Shown here in pieces: positions 1 to 7,244 of a DNA stretch of 7,632 bases. Origin of the DNA: Desulfotignum sp. (lineage in GTDB: Bacteria > Desulfobacterota > Desulfobacteria > Desulfobacterales > Desulfobacteraceae); contig JAABSS010000005.1 in the NCBI GenBank assembly GCA_011390235.1, forward strand, positions 1 through 7,632. The letters run 5' to 3'. Position 1 is the stretch's first letter. Each line of letters opens with the position of its first letter. The position numbers and the translations under genes are program-made. The notes below the pieces were generated by a model. The model was given only the letters and a program-made list of their open reading frames with translations. It was not told the origin of the DNA and searched no databases.

Positions 1-1
1 T

Positions 2-1588
2 TCTCTGGCTATCGGGGGATATCTGATCAGCGATTTTGTAAAAAAACAAATGACTGCAACCTACATGGATTCTGTACAAACCTTGTCCCATTCAATCCAG
101 GACGGTGTCAAGGATTCTCTGGAGAGGGGTCAGATGAAAAATTTCAAAAAATTACTCTCCAATCAAAAAAAAATCAAGGGTGTATTAGAGGTTTCACTTT
201 ATGATCGGAAAGGAATAATCAACTTGTCCTCTACTGACCTCACTTCAGTTCGTGCAAATGTGCCGCCTGAAATTTTCGACAAGTTTGAGTCATCTCTTGA
301 TACAATTCAGGTCATTGAAAAAGATTCTGTCCATATTTATATCCCCCAGAGGGTCTCTCCAGATTGTATTCGCTGCCATCCCACCTGGAGCCTTGACAAA
401 CAAGGCGGCACCATTTCACTTACCTATGACCTGAGAGACCTCCATAACGCACTGGATAAGCAAAATTTTGTGCTGATCATCGGTATTGGTTTTTCCCTTT
501 TTATTGTCAGTCTGTTTGTTGTTGTTATTGCAAGATCAATCACCAAACCAGTGGTCAGCATGACCGAATCCATGGAAAAACTTGCCGCAGGTGATCTTGA
601 CATCGAGATCCCGGCACGGGATCAGACAGATGAAATCGGCAAGATGGCCAGGGCGGTTACAATTTTTCAGGAAAACGCAATTGAGAAAATCCAGCTGAAA
701 GAAGAGCAGGAAAAGACCAAAATCAGGAATGAAAAAGAACAAAAAGAGATGATGGAAAAGATGACGACATCCTTTCACGCAAGCATAGGAAAGGTGATTA
801 ACGCCATTTTAATTGCAGCTGAGCATTTGCAGGGATCTGCCCGTAAAATGAATGATACTGCTGATAAAACCCATCAACAGTCATCATCTGCTGCCGCAGC
901 TTCCAAACAAACGTCGACAAATGTTCTCAGCGTGGCTTCTGCAACAGAGCAATTAACTGCCTCTGTCGGAGAGATAAGCGAACAGGTAACAAGCTCGTCG
1001 GCAATTGCAAGAAATGCCGTTACAAAAGCACAGAAGACCAATGAAATGGTGGGAAGCCTGACCGCAGCCTCCCAGAAAATTGGGGATGTGGTCCAATTGA
1101 TCACGGACATTGCAAAACAGACAAACCTTCTGGCTTTGAATGCAACCATTGAAGCCACCAGGGCCGGAGAAGCCGGCAAAGGATTTGCAGTGGTTGCAAA
1201 TGAGGTGAAAGAGCTGGCCAAACAGACAACAGCAGCCACCACTGAAATCGCTGAACATATTAACGGGATACAAAGCGCCACTCAGGGTGCGGTTTCTGCA
1301 ATCAACGACATCACCGGGATAATTAACAAGATCGATGAGATTTCAGCAATCATTGCCGCTGCAGTAGAGGAGCAGTCTTCTGTAACCGGTGAAATTGCGG
1401 AAAGTACGAACCAGGCAGCATCCGGCACCCAGGAGGTAACCCGGAGCATTACGGTTGTTACCCAGGCCGCCAACGAAACCGGACTTGCCGCAAGTGAGGT
1501 GCTGACGAATGCTGATGAACTGTTAAAGCAGGCCGATGTTTTGCAGGCGGAAGTCGAAAAATTCTTATCCCAGGTAAAGCCGAGCTAA
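2..1588 (+). CDS. Methyl-accepting chemotaxis protein with periplasmic CXXCH sensor domain (5' partial)
   Basis: Membrane chemoreceptor that would control the CheA/CheW pair encoded next to it. The reading frame is open to the left edge: 16 codons precede the first ATG (base 50) and end [16 protein letters not shown], which looks like the end of TM1, so the true start lies outside the window. Numbering from the ATG at 50: periplasmic domain about 1-138 with C106-I-R-C-H110, the c-type heme attachment motif; TM2 about 140-160; HAMP about 160-213; coiled-coil signalling domain 214-512. The hairpin tip around 354-390 has the conserved core [20 protein letters not shown] followed by [14 protein letters not shown]. 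The protein ends KFLSQVKPS, with no CheR-tethering pentapeptide such as NWETF. Family knowledge: CXXCH-containing periplasmic sensors of receptors occur in Geobacter and relatives and bind heme c. The ligand here (redox, gas or other) is inference. The stop lies 16 nt before cheA. Confidence 0.95.
   Translation, partial: SLAIGGYLISDFVKKQMTATYMDSVQTLSHSIQDGVKDSLERGQMKNFKKLLSNQKKIKGVLEVSLYDRKGIINLSSTDLTSVRANVPPEIFDKFESSLDTIQVIEKDSVHIYIPQRVSPDCIRCHPTWSLDKQGGTISLTYDLRDLHNALDKQNFVLIIGIGFSLFIVSLFVVVIARSITKPVVSMTESMEKLAAGDLDIEIPARDQTDEIGKMARAVTIFQENAIEKIQLKEEQEKTKIRNEKEQKEMMEKMTTSFHASIGKVINAILIAAEHLQGSARKMNDTADKTHQQSSSAAAASKQTSTNVLSVASATEQLTASVGEISEQVTSSSAIARNAVTKAQKTNEMVGSLTAASQKIGDVVQLITDIAKQTNLLALNATIEATRAGEAGKGFAVVANEVKELAKQTTAATTEIAEHINGIQSATQGAVSAINDITGIINKIDEISAIIAAAVEEQSSVTGEIAESTNQAASGTQEVTRSITVVTQAANETGLAASEVLTNADELLKQADVLQAEVEKFLSQVKPS
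365..379 (+). other. CXXCH c-type heme attachment motif in the receptor sensor domain
   Basis: Codons tgt-att-cgc-tgc-cat encode C-I-R-C-H, within [11 protein letters not shown] and followed a few residues later by a GG. The motif lies between the two membrane segments, on the periplasmic side where cytochrome c maturation attaches heme. No other cysteine occurs in the visible part of this protein, which fits a dedicated cofactor site. Heme attachment itself is inferred from the motif and location. Confidence 0.7.
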
Positions 1589-1604
1589 GCAAAAAAGGAA
1601 CAGC

Positions 1605-4600
1605 ATGGTTACTATTGAAGACAATGAAATTTTCAATGATTTTATTGAAGAGTCGCTGGACCACCTTGACGGTATTGAAGATGACCTGCTCAGCATAGAG
1701 GAAGCGGGAGAAAACTGTAACGAAGATATTGTTAACAAGGTATTCAGGGCCGTACATACCATCAAGGGAGGTGCTGGTTTTCTGGGGCTTAAGAATGTAG
1801 AAGCACTGGCCCATCACAGTGAAAATGTAATGGTAAAAATTCGATCCAGAGAACTTTTCCCTTCTCCCGACATTATCTCAACACTGCTTGATGCCATGGA
1901 CACCTTATCAACCTTGATTCACCGCCATGAAAGTTCAAATGAAATCGATATTTCCAGCAACCTGACCGCCTTAAGCGCAATTTGTCTTGAAGGTGCTCCT
2001 CCAGAGGATAACAATTCGGATGAGAACATTTCATCTCCTGCCCATGCATCATCTGAGAATTCCTCCACGGTTTCAACTGATGAGAAACCAGCCTCTGAAG
2101 ACAATCCTGTTTTAGCATGCTCGCCCTTGAATGATCCTTTGCTCAAAGTAGAACAATCAGTGCTGAATGCTTTATTAAAACAGGGAAGTTTTCTTTATAT
2201 TTTACAATACAACCTGTTAAAAGACAGTGAAGCCAGGGAAAAATATTATGCAAAAATCATGGAAGAACTCAAAGAAACCGGAGATATTTTAGCCGCCAAT
2301 ATTGACGCTGACGTTTCAGCTGAAATGATAGAGAAAAAGGGTAACCTGCTCATTGTTGTCTTTGCTACCATATTGGAAAATGAGCTGATGGGAGATTTTT
2401 TTGATATTGCGCCTGATCAAATTCAACCGATTACCCCTGACGACCTGGAACAGGCGGCTTTGCCTGCTGCAGTCGTCCCCCGGCAAGAGCAATCTGTTGA
2501 AACCAGGCCGGTTTCACGTCCATCTGTCCCCACGGCAACAGCTCCTGTGAAAAAAATGGATAACACAGATAAGACCCTGCTGAAAGATTCTCAGGCTAAA
2601 ACGGAACAAAAACCCGACAACCTGCGGGTCAATGTCAAGCTGCTGGACAACCTGATGACCCTGGCCGGTGAACTTGTTTTGACCAGAAACCAGCTGATCC
2701 AGGCAGCAGCGTCCCGAAAGGTCAAAGGCATTGACAACATTTCCCAACGTCTCAACCTGGTTACCTCAGAGCTTCAAGAAGCCATCATGAGTACCCGCAT
2801 GCAGCCTGTAGGCAATGTCTTTAATAAATTCAAGCGCATTGTCCGGGACCTTTCCAAAAATATTGGTAAAAAAATTAATCTCATTATCGAAGGAGAAGAG
2901 GTTGAACTGGACAAAACCATTATTGAATCCATAGGTGATCCACTGACGCATCTGGTCAGGAACGCTGTTGACCATGGTATTGAAAGGCCTGAAGAACGTA
3001 TTGCAGCCAAAAAGCAGGAAACAGGTACGTTGCGCATAACCGCCTATCATGAAGGTGGACAGGTCATGATTGCCATTGAAGATGACGGCGCCGGCATAAA
3101 TATTGAACGGGTCAAGGAAAAGGTCTTGACCATGGGACTGCGCGAATCCTCTGCCCTGGATGAATTAAGCGATAAAGAAGTTGCAAATCTCATCTTTTTG
3201 CCCGGCATGTCAACAGCAAAAGAGATCACTGACATTTCCGGCCGGGGAGTCGGGATGGATGTGGTTAATACAAACATATCCAAAGTCGGCGGAACTGTCG
3301 ATATTGATACGATACCGGGCAAAGGGTCGATCATTACCATTAAACTGCCCTTGACCCTGGCAATTATACCCAGTTTGATTGTTGCAGTGCAAAAAGAGCG
3401 GTATGCGATTCCGCAAGTCAATATGGTAGAGCTGGTGAGAATTCCTGCAGCAAAGGTCAAGGAACGGATTGAAAAAATCAATTCTGCTATTGTGATGCGT
3501 CTGAGAGGGGAGCTTTTGCCGCTGATCAAGCTGACGGATGTCCTTGGCATTAAAGATCGATATTACGTATCGGACGAGACCGGTGAGCAGTTTTTGGACA
3601 GACGGACGCTCACAGAAGATCGACGGCAGGCCCAAGCCGACAAAATATCCCGGCAGATGGACAGGGAGGAAACCCTGTCCTCCGGCCAGGAAAAACGTGC
3701 CTCCACCACAGACAGGCGTACCAGCCCTATGAGCGCCTATAACGTTCTGGTGGTCTCTGTCGGCGACTACCATTACGGGTTGATTGTAGACCAGGTGCTC
3801 GACTCTGAAGAGATCGTGGTCAAACCCGTCGGCACCCACCTGCGTGACTGCGAGTGCTACGCGGGTGCATCAGTTCAGGGTGACGGCAAAGTGGCGCTTA
3901 TTTTAGATATCATCGGCATCAGCAATGTCATGAACCTGCGAACCGTTTCAAAATCTGTTCAGGAACAAGCCCTTCAGAGAGCTGAGAGTAAAATGATGAA
4001 GGACACCCAGTCTTTTCTGCTCGCCTGTAATGCACCTGAGGAACAGATTGCCATTCCTTTGGACCTGATCTCAAGAATAGAATCGTGCAAGATAAAAGAG
4101 ATCAAAATTACCGGGGGTCGAAAAAATATTCAATACCGCGGCGGCCCCCTCCCCCTGTTCAGTATTGACGAGGTTGCCGATGTCGGCGCACTCCATACAG
4201 ACAACCCGACCTGCTATATTATTGTCTTCTCCATAAGCGGCAAGGAGGTTGGCATTATTGTGTCGGAGATCATTGATATCATCAGCGGGACCTATATTAT
4301 CGATGAAATGACCCACAAGCAGCCGGGGATTATGGGCTCAACCATTATTAACGACGAAATTACGCTGCTTGTCGATCTTTACGGGGTCGTTGACACCATT
4401 ATGCCCGAATGGACAAAAGCGTTGAAGTCCAAAGTTACAGAGAACAGTCCTGCAAATATTCTGGTGGTTGAAGATTCCCCATTCTTTCTCAACCAGGTTG
4501 TATCGTTCCTCTCCGAGATCGGTTACAAACCATTAACAGCCACTGATGGGGCAAAAGGACTTGAGGTATTGAACAGGGAAAAAATTGATATCGTTTTGAC

Positions 4601-4808
4601 CGATATTGAAATGCCCAATATGAATGGACTGGAGATGGCCAGAAAGATCCGCGCTGATGAACGGTTCAGGAATCTGCCTATTATCGCAGTCACAAGTCTG
4701 GCCGGAGATGCCGCAGAAAAAGAAGGGCTGGATGCCGGCATTAATGATTATCTGGTAAAACTGGACCGTGAAAAAATAATTGCCTGCGTCAGAAAGTATC
4801 TTGGATAA
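1605..4808 (+). CDS. cheA: Hybrid chemotaxis histidine kinase CheA with extra CheW domain and C-terminal receiver
   Basis: Central kinase of the array, which autophosphorylates under receptor control and passes phosphate to receivers. Domains by residue: Hpt/P1 about 5-110 with the phospho-accepting His51 in AVHTIKGGAGFLG; Ser/Glu-rich linker 131-175; an alpha/beta middle domain about 178-275 in the P2 position; Pro-rich linker 278-335; P3 dimerisation about 338-405; P4 ATPase about 406-585 with N-box H449/N453/D456-H457, G1 DDGAG (493-497) and G2 GRGVGMD (546-552); P5 CheW-like 587-780, interrupted by a charged insertion at about 651-710; a second CheW-like domain 800-935 with R845-G846; receiver 951-1067 with acid pair E956/D957, phospho-acceptor D1000, T1030 and K1052. 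All key catalytic residues are present, so it should be active. At 1067 residues it is far longer than E. coli CheA (654). The ATG at 1605 follows AAGGAA (1595-1600) by 4 nt, supporting this start. Confidence 0.97.
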   Translation: MVTIEDNEIFNDFIEESLDHLDGIEDDLLSIEEAGENCNEDIVNKVFRAVHTIKGGAGFLGLKNVEALAHHSENVMVKIRSRELFPSPDIISTLLDAMDTLSTLIHRHESSNEIDISSNLTALSAICLEGAPPEDNNSDENISSPAHASSENSSTVSTDEKPASEDNPVLACSPLNDPLLKVEQSVLNALLKQGSFLYILQYNLLKDSEAREKYYAKIMEELKETGDILAANIDADVSAEMIEKKGNLLIVVFATILENELMGDFFDIAPDQIQPITPDDLEQAALPAAVVPRQEQSVETRPVSRPSVPTATAPVKKMDNTDKTLLKDSQAKTEQKPDNLRVNVKLLDNLMTLAGELVLTRNQLIQAAASRKVKGIDNISQRLNLVTSELQEAIMSTRMQPVGNVFNKFKRIVRDLSKNIGKKINLIIEGEEVELDKTIIESIGDPLTHLVRNAVDHGIERPEERIAAKKQETGTLRITAYHEGGQVMIAIEDDGAGINIERVKEKVLTMGLRESSALDELSDKEVANLIFLPGMSTAKEITDISGRGVGMDVVNTNISKVGGTVDIDTIPGKGSIITIKLPLTLAIIPSLIVAVQKERYAIPQVNMVELVRIPAAKVKERIEKINSAIVMRLRGELLPLIKLTDVLGIKDRYYVSDETGEQFLDRRTLTEDRRQAQADKISRQMDREETLSSGQEKRASTTDRRTSPMSAYNVLVVSVGDYHYGLIVDQVLDSEEIVVKPVGTHLRDCECYAGASVQGDGKVALILDIIGISNVMNLRTVSKSVQEQALQRAESKMMKDTQSFLLACNAPEEQIAIPLDLISRIESCKIKEIKITGGRKNIQYRGGPLPLFSIDEVADVGALHTDNPTCYIIVFSISGKEVGIIVSEIIDIISGTYIIDEMTHKQPGIMGSTIINDEITLLVDLYGVVDTIMPEWTKALKSKVTENSPANILVVEDSPFFLNQVVSFLSEIGYKPLTATDGAKGLEVLNREKIDIVLTDIEMPNMNGLEMARKIRADERFRNLPIIAVTSLAGDAAEKEGLDAGINDYLVKLDREKIIACVRKYLG
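3555..3734 (+). other. Charged insertion inside the P5 (CheW-like) domain of CheA
   Basis: Residues about 651-710 of CheA interrupt the P5 domain. The strand bearing the conserved Arg-Gly (MRLRGELLPLIKL, 629-643) lies before it, and the second half of the fold (NVLVVSVGDYHYGLIVDQVL) resumes after it. The insert is hydrophilic and low in hydrophobic residues, with DRR three times (665-667, 672-674, 703-705) and a fourth similar MDRE. It is probably a disordered surface loop. Boundaries are approximate, and no function is known to me. Confidence 0.6.
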
Positions 4809-4839
4809 GACAGCAGGGTCTAAGACAAAATATTTTAAC

Positions 4840-4843
4840 AGAG
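4840..4843 (+). promoter_or_regulatory. cheW: Weak ribosome binding site (AGAG) supporting the cheW start at 4852
   Basis: AGAG lies 8 nt before the ATG at 4852. This is a weak Shine-Dalgarno match but the only one in the 43-nt cheA-cheW gap, and it favours the ATG (4852 or the adjacent ATG at 4855) over an upstream TTG at 4780 that lies inside cheA. The weak site and the 43-nt gap may make CheW translation less coupled to CheA than the other gene pairs here; this is inference. Confidence 0.4.
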
Positions 4844-4851
4844 ATAAAATA

Positions 4852-5295
4852 ATGATGAATGCAGCCAACGAAAGCCCGGATGTGGAACTCGCCCTTTTTC
4901 AAATCGGAGAAATGCTCTGCGGACTTGACACACGCCACGTACAGGAAATCAACCATAATTTTGAAATCACCCCTGTTCACAGGGCCCCTGATTATGTCCG
5001 GGGTGTGATCAACCTTCGCGGTGAAATTGTCACCGTCATTGACCTGCACCAGAAATTCAGCATTCCCCCCAGTGAAGTTCAGGATGACACCCAGGTGGTG
5101 GTTGTCCGGTATGAAGAGGAGTGCATTGCATTGCTGGTGGATAATATTTACGATGTTGTGAATGCACACCAGTTCGACATTTCCACTCCACCGTCAAATG
5201 TTGACGGGATAAGTGGTTCATTTATCAGCTGTATCTATCGCATGGAAAAAGATCTGGTGGTTGTTCTTGACCTGGAAGAGTTGCTCAAAAAATAA
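4852..5295 (+). CDS. cheW: Chemotaxis adaptor protein CheW
   Basis: Small cytoplasmic adaptor that bridges receptor tips and the P5 domain of CheA in the array. It is a single CheW domain of 147 residues with short tails, close to the usual 150-170. Visible signatures are the opening strand ELALFQIGEMLCGLDTRHV, APDYVRGVINLRGEIVTVID with the conserved Arg56-Gly57 pair, and the second-half strand CIALLVDNIYDVV. It ends in an acidic/basic helix, DLEELLKK. I chose the ATG at 4852: the longer reading from a TTG at 4780 would overlap cheA and adds a tail without family-like sequence. An ATG immediately after (4855) is equally possible. The gene sits between cheA and cheB, with only 8 nt before cheB, so it belongs to the same operon. 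It is the third CheW-type module encoded here, after the two inside CheA. Confidence 0.95.
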   Translation: MMNAANESPDVELALFQIGEMLCGLDTRHVQEINHNFEITPVHRAPDYVRGVINLRGEIVTVIDLHQKFSIPPSEVQDDTQVVVVRYEEECIALLVDNIYDVVNAHQFDISTPPSNVDGISGSFISCIYRMEKDLVVVLDLEELLKK

Positions 5296-5303
5296 AGGCA
5301 CAG

Positions 5304-6389
5304 ATGCCCAGACGCTTATTACGAGTCCTGGTGGTTGATGATTCTGTCATGTACAGGAAAGTTCTGTCAGATGTTCTTTCCAATATTCCAGGTGTGGAAG
5401 TTGTCGGGACGGCAACCGACGGCAAAGTGGCATTGGCAAAAATTCCTCAGCTGAAACCGGACATGCTGACCCTGGACTTTGACATGCCTGAACTGGACGG
5501 GCTCATGGTCTTGGAACGTGTCAGGGAAGATCATCCTGATTTGAAGACTGTTATGGTTTCGGCCCATACAAAAGAAGGGGCTGCCATAACATTAAAAGCG
5601 CTTGAACTTGGTGCGTTGACCTTTATCACCAAACCCAGGACGGTAAATTCACTGGAAAGCAGAACGGTTCTTCTCGATCAGTTAGCCCGAGTTGTAAAAG
5701 AGATCAGGGCCCAGATACACCCTTTACAATGTCCGGTTAACAAAGGCCGGGCCATACCACACCCTTTCACCAGCAATGCTGCACCGGGAAAAATAACATC
5801 CCGGGCAGCGGGCGGTCGCATCCAGATAGTTGCCATCGGTATATCCACTGGTGGCCCCAAAGCATTGGCACAGCTTATTCCCTGCCTTCCCGAAGCATTG
5901 CGTATCCCTGTTGTCATTGTTCAGCACATGCCATCGGACTTTACTGCAGCATTGGCGCAATCTCTTGACCAAAAAAGTGTTGTGAAAGTCGTAGAGGCTG
6001 AGAACAATATGGCGCTTACGCGCGGCACCGTTTTTATTGCCCCGGGCGGCAGGCAGATGAAAGTTGTAATGGTTAGTGGAAAATCCATGCTTGAAGTCAA
6101 TGATGATCCGCCGGAGAATCACTGCCAGCCGTCGGTTGACTATTTGTTCCGGTCCATATCAAAAGTGTTTGGAAAACATGCCCTTGGCGTCATCATGACC
6201 GGGATGGGGTCTGACGGGGTTCTCGGCCTGCGATTGATGAAACGGCTGGGCGCCCAAGTGATTGCCCAGGACCGGCAAAGCTGTGTGGTTTTCGGTATGC
6301 CGGGTGAAGCCATTAATGCCGGTGTTGTTGACCAGGTTGTGCCGCTTGGCCATATCGCAACTCAGATTTTACAGCGGGTCGGGGTATGA
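5304..6389 (+). CDS. cheB: Chemotaxis response regulator protein-glutamate methylesterase CheB
   Basis: Adaptation enzyme that removes methyl groups from receptor glutamates (and deamidates glutamines in many species) when phosphorylated by CheA. It has 361 residues, a normal length. The N-terminal receiver (about 6-125) has acid pair D12/D13, phospho-acceptor D58 in LTLDFDMPELDG, S86 and K110 (ITKP). A Pro/Gly-containing linker spans about 137-170. The C-terminal esterase domain (about 172-358) contains the full triad: S181 in GISTGGP, H208 in VQHMP and D304 in GMGSDG, with the IAPGG motif at 245-249. The ATG at 5304 follows an AAAGG (5294-5298) that overlaps the cheW stop, implying translational coupling. 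Its stop overlaps the cheR start. All catalytic residues are intact, so I expect an active enzyme acting on the receptor encoded upstream. Confidence 0.97.
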   Translation: MPRRLLRVLVVDDSVMYRKVLSDVLSNIPGVEVVGTATDGKVALAKIPQLKPDMLTLDFDMPELDGLMVLERVREDHPDLKTVMVSAHTKEGAAITLKALELGALTFITKPRTVNSLESRTVLLDQLARVVKEIRAQIHPLQCPVNKGRAIPHPFTSNAAPGKITSRAAGGRIQIVAIGISTGGPKALAQLIPCLPEALRIPVVIVQHMPSDFTAALAQSLDQKSVVKVVEAENNMALTRGTVFIAPGGRQMKVVMVSGKSMLEVNDDPPENHCQPSVDYLFRSISKVFGKHALGVIMTGMGSDGVLGLRLMKRLGAQVIAQDRQSCVVFGMPGEAINAGVVDQVVPLGHIATQILQRVGV

Positions 6390-7204
6390 AGATAACCATA
6401 AAAACGCTTATGGAGCTGGCCGTTATTGTCCACAGGCACAGTGGCATCGTTCTGAAGAAAAACAAGGCCTACCTTATAGAAAGCAGGCTTCAACCCCTTA
6501 TGGAAGAATATTGTCTTTCTTCTTTTGAAGACCTGATTGCAGGAGCAAAGAACTCCTCACAATTGACCAGCCGTATAGTGGATCTCATGACCACAAATGA
6601 AACCTCTTTTTTTCGAGACAAAAGGCCCTTTTCCCTTTTAAAGGAAAAATTACTGCCGGCCTGGCAGGTCAACCAGGAACAAAAGCCCGGTCACTTGAAT
6701 ATCTGGAGTTGTGCCTGCGCAACCGGCCAGGAAGTGTATTCCATTGCCATAACACTTATGGAGTATTTCAAAGGAAATTTTTCCAGCCATACTATCAAAA
6801 TCAAAGCCTCTGATATTTCAGATTCAGCCATCGTAAAAGCCAGCCGCGGCCTGTATTCCAATTATGAAGTCAGCCGGGGGTTGGACCCTGCGCAGTTGAA
6901 TTCATATTTTACCCGCGAAGAGCCACACTGGAAAATAAAAGATGAACTGAGGAGTATGGCGTATTTTGAAAAAATGAACCTGCTGCAGCCTGAAATTGAA
7001 TATGGAAAATTTGATATCATTTTCTGCCGGAATGTGGCCATATATTTCAGTAAAACAGACCGCCAGAGACTGTTTCAAAGCCTGTCCGCATGCTTGAAGG
7101 ACAACGGCGTCCTGATCATCGGGGCCACGGAAACGCTGTTTGATATCAATGAACAATTACAACGGGTGGATTGCGGCGGCACGGCATATTATTGTCACAA
7201 ATAG
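6386..7204 (+). CDS. cheR: Chemotaxis protein methyltransferase CheR
   Basis: S-adenosylmethionine-dependent methyltransferase that methylates receptor glutamates, opposing CheB. It has 272 residues, the usual size, with no TPR extension. The N-terminal helical domain (about 1-80) ends with TTNETSFFRD (69-78), a CheR signature. The SAM-binding motif is IWSCACATGQEVYSIA (106-121); most CheRs have a Glu where Gln115 is. SDISDSAIVKASRGLYS (142-158) and FDIIFCRNVAIYFS (209-222) are also typical. The ATG overlaps the cheB stop as ATGA, and the sequence before it (GGGTCGGGGT) is a poor ribosome binding site, so translation is probably coupled to CheB. It is the last gene of the operon in this window. 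I see no convincing intrinsic terminator on the + strand after it. The absence of a pentapeptide tail on the neighbouring receptor fits a CheR that binds receptors without tethering. Confidence 0.96.
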   Translation: MKITIKTLMELAVIVHRHSGIVLKKNKAYLIESRLQPLMEEYCLSSFEDLIAGAKNSSQLTSRIVDLMTTNETSFFRDKRPFSLLKEKLLPAWQVNQEQKPGHLNIWSCACATGQEVYSIAITLMEYFKGNFSSHTIKIKASDISDSAIVKASRGLYSNYEVSRGLDPAQLNSYFTREEPHWKIKDELRSMAYFEKMNLLQPEIEYGKFDIIFCRNVAIYFSKTDRQRLFQSLSACLKDNGVLIIGATETLFDINEQLQRVDCGGTAYYCHK

Positions 7205-7244
7205 CAATACTGCCACAGGTCATAACCTTACTTTTCCACGGTTC

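Noticed and set aside
50..52. ATG at 50 as the true start of the chemoreceptor
   Set aside because: The frame is open to the window edge and the upstream residues look like the end of a transmembrane helix. A receptor of this layout needs TM1, which would be lost with a start at 50.
874..1281. 135-codon open frame on the - strand inside the receptor gene
   Set aside because: The Ala/Cys/Val-rich translation is the usual antisense product of the Ala/Glu-rich signalling coiled coil.
3047..3550. 167-codon open frame on the - strand inside cheA
   Set aside because: It is a shadow of the P4 kinase coding region; its Ser/Ile/Pro-rich translation has no domain signature.
3210..3839. 209-codon open frame on the - strand inside cheA
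   Set aside because: It is antisense to the conserved kinase and P5 domains, has no recognisable family features, and its composition reflects the codons of cheA.
4827..4836. AAAATATTTT palindrome between cheA and cheW as an operator or terminator
   Set aside because: It is a 10-bp AT-only palindrome with no loop, not expected to be stable or specific, and is likely chance in an AT-rich gap.
4780..4851. N-terminal extension of CheW from a TTG at 4780
   Set aside because: It would overlap the cheA receiver coding sequence, uses a rare start, has no ribosome binding site and adds residues not seen in the CheW family. The ATG at 4852 fits the domain boundary.
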